This document shows, piece after piece, positions 53,255 to 58,932 of a DNA stretch of 58,932 nucleotides. The notes below the pieces were generated by a model. The model was given only the letters and a program-made list of their open reading frames with translations. It had not been told where the DNA came from and made no database searches. The stretch comes from CAINVV01 sp964506325 (GTDB taxonomy: Bacteria; Bacteroidota; Bacteroidia; Bacteroidales; Prolixibacteraceae), in contig CAZDLO010000012.1 in NCBI GenBank assembly GCA_964506325.1, forward strand, positions 1 to 58,932, given 5' to 3'. Each line of letters opens with the position of its first letter. Position 1 is the stretch's first letter. A program made the translations under genes and the position numbers.

Positions 53255-53275
53255 GAGGCCGCCAATCCGGGCCTC
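53255..53275 (+). terminator. Hairpin terminator after the DUF5916 gene
   Basis: GAGGCC (53255-53260) pairs with GGCCTC (53270-53275) across a 9-nt loop, 32 bp after the stop. T-rich sequence follows at 53277-53292. It fits a rho-independent terminator. Confidence 0.6.
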
Positions 53276-53409
53276 CTTTATGCTAATTTTTTAGATGCTA
53301 AAATCGGGCATTAGTTTTTTCTCTCATTTTTAACTATTTTAGACATCGAACTGAAATGAGTTATCTCTCCAAAAAATATTTTTATCAACTACACTAATAA
53401 AACCAGGAC

Positions 53410-54876
53410 ATGGCAAAAAGAAGGGATTTTATCAAACAAAGTATTTTGGGAACTGCAGGTATTACCTTGGCAGGAATGGGCTTAAGTGCTAAATCCTATG
53501 CTTCAATCATAGGTGCCAACGACCGTTTCCGGATTGCAGTCTGTGGCGTAAATGGACGGGGGAAATCTCATATCAGCGGATTTGGAGGCCTCGATAACCT
53601 GGAGATAGCCTATCTCGTAGACCCTGACAGTCAGGTACTTGAATCGAGAGTGAATGAATTGCGCGGAAAAGGCGGAATAAACTCCAACATAAAAGGGGTG
53701 GCCGATGTTCGTCGTGTACTCGACGACAAAAATATTGATGCGATAAGTGTAGCAACGCCCAATAGCTGGCATTCTCAAATGGTGATTTGGGCTGCTCAGT
53801 CAAAGAAACATTGTTATGTTGAGAAACCTGCCAGCCACGACCTCCATGAAGGAAGAATTGCCCTGGCAGCAGCTGAAAAATACGGTATAGTGGTACAGCA
53901 CGGCACCCAGCGGCGCAGCGAACCTGAATGGGCACGGCAGATTTCTGATATCCGGTCCGGCAAGTATGGTAAAATGTTGGTATCCCACGGACTTGCCTGC
54001 AAACCACGCGCAGGAATTGGCTTCCAACCCGATTCAGAAGCTCCCGGCAACCTCGACTGGAATATATGGAAAGGGCCTGCAGTCATTAAAAGCTTCAATA
54101 AGAACCTGGTTCATTACAACTGGCATTGGAACTGGAAAGTTGGAAACGGGGAATTGAACAACCAGGGGACCCACCAACTGGATGTGGCTTACTGGGGACT
54201 TGACCCTGAAGTTGAAAACACCCATCCTGTCCGCGTTATGGCTATTGGTGGAAGATTTGTCTGGGAAGACCAGGGAGAAACACCTAATACCATGTTCGCA
54301 CTTGCCGAATTTGCCAACGGGCAATATGTATTTTTCAATGTCCGCAATGTGAATCATACAGGCTACAAGACCGAAGTTACCAACCGGTTTTATTTTAAAG
54401 ACGGCGGGAAACTCATTGAGGGAAATTATGAATCTCACAACGGAAGTCAGCCAAGAAATGTGCCTGTCAAGGATGTACGGCAAACACCGGGCGGAAACTG
54501 GGCAAGTTTTGTTGCTGCATGCCGTGCCAACGATCCCAAAATGGCCAATGGCAACATGTACGATGCTCATTACAGTTGTGCCCTTGGACACCTGATGAAC
54601 ACCTCCTACAGGCTTGGAACAAAAGTACCTTTCAATGAAAAAGCCGGAAAATTTGGCGACAATGCCCTTGCTTATGAAGAATTTATGAAAATTCACGCCA
54701 TTGCAAGAGACGGAATGGGTGTTCCCGAAAATAAGGCTGAATATATTGTTGGGCCATGGCTGAAATTCGATGGTAAGACGGAGCAATTTATCGGGGATCA
54801 TTCAGTGGAAGCCAACCAATTGCTTGTCGACCCTCGCAATTCAGGATACACATTGCCGACAGTTAAATCAGTTTGA
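53410..54876 (+). CDS. Tat-exported Gfo/Idh/MocA oxidoreductase
   Basis: This 488-residue protein starts KRRDFIKQSILGTAGITLAG, a twin-arginine signal that would export it folded with its cofactor. The N-terminal Rossmann fold binds NAD(P): RIAVCGVNGRGKSHISG, then ISVATPNSWHS and YVEKPASHD, the family's EKP motif. The C-terminal alpha/beta domain contains GELNNQGTHQLDVAYWGL, with the conserved histidine region. The family oxidises or reduces sugars and cyclitols, and exported members act in glycoside oxidation; GH109-type glycosidase activity is an alternative. It appears monocistronic. The 3' side has 481 bp with a large hairpin. Confidence 0.9.
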   Translation: MAKRRDFIKQSILGTAGITLAGMGLSAKSYASIIGANDRFRIAVCGVNGRGKSHISGFGGLDNLEIAYLVDPDSQVLESRVNELRGKGGINSNIKGVADVRRVLDDKNIDAISVATPNSWHSQMVIWAAQSKKHCYVEKPASHDLHEGRIALAAAEKYGIVVQHGTQRRSEPEWARQISDIRSGKYGKMLVSHGLACKPRAGIGFQPDSEAPGNLDWNIWKGPAVIKSFNKNLVHYNWHWNWKVGNGELNNQGTHQLDVAYWGLDPEVENTHPVRVMAIGGRFVWEDQGETPNTMFALAEFANGQYVFFNVRNVNHTGYKTEVTNRFYFKDGGKLIEGNYESHNGSQPRNVPVKDVRQTPGGNWASFVAACRANDPKMANGNMYDAHYSCALGHLMNTSYRLGTKVPFNEKAGKFGDNALAYEEFMKIHAIARDGMGVPENKAEYIVGPWLKFDGKTEQFIGDHSVEANQLLVDPRNSGYTLPTVKSV

Positions 54877-55357
54877 GCCAAGCGTAACATGGGTTCATAT
54901 TCAAAGGCGTCAGAAAAACAAACGATCTAAAACCGAAGAATACCCAATCTTTCCGGAATGTGAATACCCTTGACAGAATGCTCTATTGTATTTGAACATT
55001 TGTATTCACTTCCAAAACAAAGCTGCATCCCCGGTAAACATGCTATTCCAAAAGCTTTCACCTGGGGGTACAAAGTATACCAGTTAAACCTGGTTTGAAA
55101 AACACCTGCAAGTAATCTTTGCAGGTGTTTGAACTTTTATGGCGCAGTGACAGAACATGGATCTGCGATCAATCTTCCAATCCACAGCCACTTCTAAATT
55201 TTTGATAATAACAGCTGACTTTGTCTGTCCATAACCCTTTTCCTTTCTCCACACGGATAAAATTGGCAATCAGTAAGCCTGTCCGGATTTCTCCATAAAT
55301 GATTTATCTTAGCCACCCGATTCCCGGTAAACTCATTATGTAACTAGTAAGGAAAGA
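54877..55357. other. Intergenic region with no gene
   Basis: The region between the Gfo/Idh/MocA gene and GH1 contains no credible gene. It holds the hairpin at 55100-55130. A purine-rich AAGGAAAG lies just before the GH1 ATG. TATCTTAG at 55305-55312 is a weak -7-like match without a -33. Confidence 0.5.
55100..55130. terminator. Perfect 12-bp hairpin
   Basis: AAACACCTGCAA (55100-55111) and TTGCAGGTGTTT (55119-55130) are perfectly complementary around a 7-nt loop. Both arms end in A/T runs and ACTTTT follows, so it can act as a terminator in either direction, probably ending the oxidoreductase transcript. Confidence 0.65.
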
Positions 55358-56770
55358 ATGTTTCGGCTGGAATTTATAAAATCTATGGTTGCACTGACAG
55401 CCTTGTGGCGGATAAACCCTTTGCTTAAGACAGATAAGGGTGTTCCCGAAATTGCCAAAGAGCAGTTTGGAAAAGAATTTTATTGGGGCGTTGCCACTTC
55501 TGCCTATCAGATTGAGGGGGGTACAGATACAGATGGCAGGGGAGAATCGGTTTGGGATCATTTCACCCTCAGAAAAGGCAAAATAAATGATTCGGCAGAT
55601 GGCAAAACAGCCATTGACTTCTACAAAAACTACAAAAATGATCTCAGACTATTAAAAAGTTTGAATTTCAGCAACTTTAGACTGTCAATTTCATGGTCCA
55701 GAATTTTGCCTGATGGAACCGGCAAAATCAATCAGCAAGGGATTGACTATTACAACAATGTAATAAATGCTTGCCTTGAATTAGGTATTGAACCCTGGAT
55801 AACACTTTATCACTGGGACCTGCCTCAGAAACTGGAAGAAAAGGGAGGATGGACAAATCGAAACATCCTGAACTGGTTTTCTGAATTCACGGAGATCTGC
55901 ACCCGGGCATTTGGAGACAGGGTAAAACACTGGATTGTCCTTAATGAACCTTCCGGTTTTACCACACTTGGTTACCTGGCAGGTATTCATGCCCCCGGGA
56001 GAACAAGTTTAAACGGGTTTTTTGCATCAGTTCATCACGCATGCCTTTGCCAGGCAGAAGCTGGAAGAATAATCCGCAGGAACGTGAAAGAAAGTCATAT
56101 TGGCAATGCACTTTCCTGCTCCTATACCATCCCTTTAAAACCAGATGAAAGACATAAAAAAGCAGCCCAAAGGCTGAATGTAATGTTGAACAGGCTATTT
56201 ATTGAACCTGCCCTGGGAATGGGATATCCCTTCCAGGACCTACCTCTACTCAGAAAAATCGAGAAACATATTGAGCCTGGCGACCTTGACAAATTACGTT
56301 TCGATTTTGACTTCATAGGATTACAGAATTATTTTAAAGTGGTTGCCAAACCATCCTTAATCCCTTACATATGGGCAAACCGCGTCAAACCAGCAGAGAA
56401 TGCTGAGTTGACAGAAATGGGATGGGAAGTTGATCCTGAGGGCATATACAAAATAATTAAGCAGTTTTCGCAATATCCTGTAAAAGAGATCATAATTACT
56501 GAAAACGGAGCCGCCTTTCCTGATCTGCTGACAAATGGAAGAGTTCATGATCAGAAAAGGATTGACTTCTTTAAGAGATACCTGCATCAAATCCTTAAAG
56601 CAAAAAACGAAGGAGCCAATGTGACCGGATATTTTGCCTGGACATTTATAGATAATTTTGAATGGGCAGAGGGTTTCCGTCCAAGATTCGGCCTTGTACA
56701 CAATGATTCCCAAACTCAGGTCCGAACCATCAAAGATTCTGGGTTGTGGTTCCGGGAATTCCTTAAATAA
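55358..56770 (+). CDS. GH1 beta-glucosidase
   Basis: This 470-residue enzyme is a GH1 retaining beta-glycosidase. The catalytic barrel opens at about residue 41 with FYWGVATSAYQIEGGTDTDGRGESVWD. The acid/base Glu197 lies in VLNEPSG and the nucleophile Glu382 in IITENGAAFPD. ATFIDNFEWAEGF-type segment YFAWTFIDNFEWAEGFRPRFGLV forms the usual aglycone-site end. No signal peptide is seen, so it is predicted cytosolic and would hydrolyse imported beta-glucosides or related disaccharides. The first 40 residues (MFRLEFIKSMVALTALWRIN) extend beyond the usual start and are hydrophobic; an internal start or a weak membrane attachment is possible. AAGGAAAG just upstream supports this ATG. Confidence 0.93.
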   Translation: MFRLEFIKSMVALTALWRINPLLKTDKGVPEIAKEQFGKEFYWGVATSAYQIEGGTDTDGRGESVWDHFTLRKGKINDSADGKTAIDFYKNYKNDLRLLKSLNFSNFRLSISWSRILPDGTGKINQQGIDYYNNVINACLELGIEPWITLYHWDLPQKLEEKGGWTNRNILNWFSEFTEICTRAFGDRVKHWIVLNEPSGFTTLGYLAGIHAPGRTSLNGFFASVHHACLCQAEAGRIIRRNVKESHIGNALSCSYTIPLKPDERHKKAAQRLNVMLNRLFIEPALGMGYPFQDLPLLRKIEKHIEPGDLDKLRFDFDFIGLQNYFKVVAKPSLIPYIWANRVKPAENAELTEMGWEVDPEGIYKIIKQFSQYPVKEIIITENGAAFPDLLTNGRVHDQKRIDFFKRYLHQILKAKNEGANVTGYFAWTFIDNFEWAEGFRPRFGLVHNDSQTQVRTIKDSGLWFREFLK

Positions 56771-56800
56771 GCGGAAGAGATCCACTGAACCGCCACAAAT

Positions 56801-56844
56801 ATGTAATGATTAGTTCACGCGTTTGTAACTAATTCGTAACTCTT
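56801..56844 (+). promoter_or_regulatory. PHO-box-like tandem 11-bp repeats before the PlcP-like gene
   Basis: Four contiguous 11-bp units can be read: ATGTAATGATT (56801), AGTTCACGCGT (56812), TTGTAACTAAT (56823) and TCGTAACTCTT (56834). The last two share T-GTAACT exactly 11 bp apart. The core is the same TTGTAAC found twice before the DUF47-PiT operon. The array ends 35 bp before the ATG at 56880. No clear TAnnTTTG follows it. Confidence 0.55.
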
Positions 56845-56879
56845 TATGATTTATTTAGTTCCGTAATAAATGGAACTTT

Positions 56880-57725
56880 ATGGATAACAAAAGAGAGGTT
56901 GAATTGGTAGTCATTTCGGATCTCCATCTGGGAACTCCTGGTTGCCAGGCAGAAGAGCTGCTAAAATACCTGAAAAGTATCAGACCCAAAACATTGGTAT
57001 TAAATGGGGATATCATCGATATCTGGCAATTTAAAAAAAGATACTTCCCCAAAACACATCTAAAAGTGATCAAGCATTTGATCGGCCTGGCTTCAGAACA
57101 CTGCAACGTCTATTACATCACTGGAAATCACGATGAGATGTTTAGAAAGTTTAACGGTTTGAAATTAGGAAAATTACTTATTATCAATGACTTGAAACTT
57201 GATTTGGATGGGAAAAAAGTCTGGTTCTTTCATGGCGATGTATTCGATGTGGTCATGCAATATTCAAAATGGCTTTCAAAGATTGGGGCCATTGGCTATG
57301 ACAGCCTGATCTGGCTGAATACCAAAGTAAACTGGATTGGGGACAAATTAAAATTCGAACCTGTCTCATTTGCAAAAAAAATCAAGCAATCTGTAAAAGG
57401 TGCTGTGAAATTCATAAACTCTTTTGAAGATACAGCTGCCGCCCTGGCAATAAGCAAAGGAATCCAGTATGTCATATGCGGCCATATTCATCAACCTGCA
57501 ATGCGGAATATTACTGTAGGATCGCATAAAGTAGAGTATCTGAATTCAGGTGATTGGATAGAGAATCTTACATCCCTGGAATACAACAACAAAGAGTGGA
57601 GGATTTTTTACTACCGAAAGGATTTTATCGATCAGAAAGAAATTGAAGAAGCCGATATTGAAAAAACAATTGATGCAGAGTTGAACGTACTCTTTAAAAA
57701 TATGCTTTATGAATTCCAGCACTGA
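56880..57725 (+). CDS. PlcP/LpxH-type metallophosphoesterase
   Basis: This 281-residue cytosolic protein has the full binuclear metallophosphoesterase set: ISDLHLG, NGDIIDIWQ, TGNHDEM, FFHGDVFD, GHIHQPA and NSGDWIE. It would often be annotated UDP-2,3-diacylglucosamine diphosphatase (LpxH). However, DLHLGTPGCQAEELLKYLK, with GCQAE directly after the first metal motif, is the form I associate with PlcP, the phospholipase C of phosphate-starved Sinorhizobium and marine bacteria that removes phospholipid headgroups to make diacylglycerol. A glycosyltransferase follows 33 bp downstream, as in plcP-agt lipid-renovation loci, and PHO-box-like repeats precede it. PlcP-like is inferred; LpxH-like lipid A synthesis remains possible. 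Confidence 0.75.
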   Translation: MDNKREVELVVISDLHLGTPGCQAEELLKYLKSIRPKTLVLNGDIIDIWQFKKRYFPKTHLKVIKHLIGLASEHCNVYYITGNHDEMFRKFNGLKLGKLLIINDLKLDLDGKKVWFFHGDVFDVVMQYSKWLSKIGAIGYDSLIWLNTKVNWIGDKLKFEPVSFAKKIKQSVKGAVKFINSFEDTAAALAISKGIQYVICGHIHQPAMRNITVGSHKVEYLNSGDWIENLTSLEYNNKEWRIFYYRKDFIDQKEIEEADIEKTIDAELNVLFKNMLYEFQH

Positions 57726-57758
57726 ATATAACTCTCTTGCCTATCCAAAATACTTCAA

Positions 57759-58802
57759 ATGAAAATACTATACGCCATTCAAGGTACCGGAAACGGACAT
57801 ATTAGCCGGGCACGGGATATTATTCCCCATCTGCAGAGCTTCTGTCAGTGTGATATTCTGATAAGTGGGACTCAATGCGATGTTGAACTGGGATACCCGG
57901 TAAAATACCGTTTAAAGGGACTAAGTTTTATATTTGGAAAGTCTGGAGGAGTCGATATTTGGAAAACAATGTTAAAAGCCAATATCATCAATTTGAGACG
58001 AGAGATAAATCAACTGCCTGTTGAAGATTATGATTTGGTAATCAATGATTTTGAACCTGTTTCAGCATGGGCTTGCCGCAAAAAAGATGTTCAATGTATT
58101 AGCCTCAGTCACCAGGGTTCACTGAAAAGCAAAAAAGTGCCCTTTCCTGAGAACCGTGATTTTATCGGCAAATTTATACTTGAAAACTATGCCCCCGCAT
58201 CCGTAAATTTTGGATTCCATTTTCAACCCTACGACGAATTTATTTTTACTCCTGTTATCCGAAAGCAGGTGAGAGACAGCGATGTCCAGGAATCGGACCA
58301 CTATACTGTTTATCTGCCGGCGTTTGACGATAAGTACCTTGTGAATAAATTGTCAAAGTTCGAAAATATCAGATGGCACATTTTTTCAAAACATTCCAAA
58401 CGAGCATACTACAAAGATAATATCAGTGTAAAACCCATTGAAAATAAGCACTTTGTTGATGATATGGCAAAATCAAAGGGTGTACTGTGCGGAGCTGGAT
58501 TTGAAACTCCGGCGGAGGCACTGTTTCTGAAAAAGAAATTAATGGTAATACCAATGAAAGGCCAGTATGAGCAGCAATGTAATGCAGCGGCTCTCAAGGA
58601 AATGGGCGTACCGGTAATTAAAAACCTGAATTCCGGGAATCTCGTCAAAATAAATGACTGGTTAGTTTCTGAAGAAAAAATTTCGGTCGATTACCCTGAT
58701 ATCACACGTTCCATTCTGCGAAGAATATTGGAATTAAATGTACAGCAAGTAATATGGAACAATGGATGGGAAGTTGATTATCAAATATTCAGTACAACCT
58801 GA
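57759..58802 (+). CDS. GT-B glycosyltransferase (UGT/MurG-like)
   Basis: This 347-residue protein has the GT-B N-terminus MKILYAIQGTGNGHISRARDIIPHL, with the glycine-rich GNGH motif. A C-terminal nucleotide-sugar region follows: CGAGFETPAEALFLKKKLMVIPMKGQYEQQCNAAALKEMGVPVI, close to the donor-binding motif of UGT/MurG-like enzymes. No membrane helix is seen; these enzymes act peripherally on lipid acceptors at the inner face. Its gene is 33 bp after the PlcP-like gene and probably cotranscribed. Glycosylation of diacylglycerol is inferred from that pairing; rhizobial Agt belongs to a different GT-B family, so this would be a functional analogue. Confidence 0.8.
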   Translation: MKILYAIQGTGNGHISRARDIIPHLQSFCQCDILISGTQCDVELGYPVKYRLKGLSFIFGKSGGVDIWKTMLKANIINLRREINQLPVEDYDLVINDFEPVSAWACRKKDVQCISLSHQGSLKSKKVPFPENRDFIGKFILENYAPASVNFGFHFQPYDEFIFTPVIRKQVRDSDVQESDHYTVYLPAFDDKYLVNKLSKFENIRWHIFSKHSKRAYYKDNISVKPIENKHFVDDMAKSKGVLCGAGFETPAEALFLKKKLMVIPMKGQYEQQCNAAALKEMGVPVIKNLNSGNLVKINDWLVSEEKISVDYPDITRSILRRILELNVQQVIWNNGWEVDYQIFSTT

Positions 58803-58932
58803 TAATGCACCGTTTATATCAACCTGTTGGCCCTGTACTTTCAGTACCATCCATTAACACACCCTCAATTCTGAGTAATCAATTTCATAGTTTTTTTTGC
58901 CCTTGAATTGAACATGTTTAACTGTTAACCCC
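58803..58932. other. Right edge, no gene
   Basis: The last 130 bp contain no recognised gene. GTACT-TTC-AGTAC (58835-58847) is a small hairpin and a run of eight T lies at about 58891-58898, which may together end the glycosyltransferase transcript. GTTAAC near the right edge has no defined context. Confidence 0.35.

Noticed and set aside
54034..54801. Minus-strand 255-codon open frame opposite the Gfo/Idh/MocA gene
   Set aside because: Antisense to a clear oxidoreductase; no start context, domain or operon partner.
55321..55357. GTAAC-containing repeats before GH1 as a third PHO-like array
   Set aside because: The GTAA copies are spaced 13 and 7 bp rather than 11, and only one has the GTAAC core, so they do not match the other two arrays.

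Overview
The window reads as a piece of a Bacteroidota chromosome, probably a polysaccharide-degrading member of the Bacteroidales/Marinilabiliales type. The signs are a type IX secretion (T9SS) sorting tail, many secreted glycoside hydrolases with lipoprotein or Sec signals, DUF1800/DUF1501, DUF5916 and DUF4395 proteins, hybrid sensor kinases without DNA-binding domains, and start-proximal TAnnTTTG promoter elements. There are no rRNA, tRNA, CRISPR or insertion-sequence genes.

Layout. (1) 1-334 is a non-coding edge with an imperfect direct repeat. (2) 335-4246 (+) holds a DUF1800 protein, a T9SS-sorted DUF1501 protein and a small beta-sandwich protein. (3) 4326-19976 (-) is a tightly packed run of seven genes, probably one transcript read leftward: GH78, GH92, Asp-box/sialidase-like, GH92, membrane PHP phosphoesterase, GH92 and a metallophosphoesterase lipoprotein. 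(4) 20293-30235 continues the glycan theme with a Cys-type sulfatase and a fourth GH92 (+), a GH29 fucosidase and a cupin (-), an Asp-box beta-propeller protein (+) and a six-hairpin glycosidase-like protein (-). No SusC/SusD pair lies in the window. (5) 30596-33742: L,D-transpeptidase-like protein, acyl-CoA ligase, XRE-cupin regulator. (6) 34489-40828: PocR-domain hybrid kinase, Tat-type TIM-barrel epimerase, alpha/alpha lipoprotein, NDH-2. (7) 41070-44352: DUF423, DUF47-PiT phosphate transport pair, slipin. (8) 44571-50078: two overlapping hybrid kinases, a 58-residue winged-helix protein, a DUF4395 membrane protein. (9) 50590-58802 (+): CBM9-like/DUF5916 outer-membrane protein, Tat-type Gfo/Idh/MocA oxidoreductase, GH1, then a PlcP-like metallophosphoesterase with a glycosyltransferase.

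How they work together. The 4-30 kb block looks like machinery for dismantling a mannose-, fucose- and rhamnose-containing, sulfated and possibly phosphorylated glycan. Four of its enzymes, from three GH families, carry the same C-terminal chitobiase_C-like plus PA14-like tail. The four GH92 paralogues differ at the conserved GNEPSHH motif, which suggests different linkages.

The most coherent regulatory signal is a tandem 11-bp repeat with a TTGTAAC core. It lies immediately upstream of both the DUF47-PiT operon and the PlcP-like/glycosyltransferase pair, which suggests a shared PhoB-type phosphate-starvation response linking phosphate uptake to replacement of phospholipids by glycolipids. 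Functions are assigned from motifs and family knowledge only; no database search was possible.
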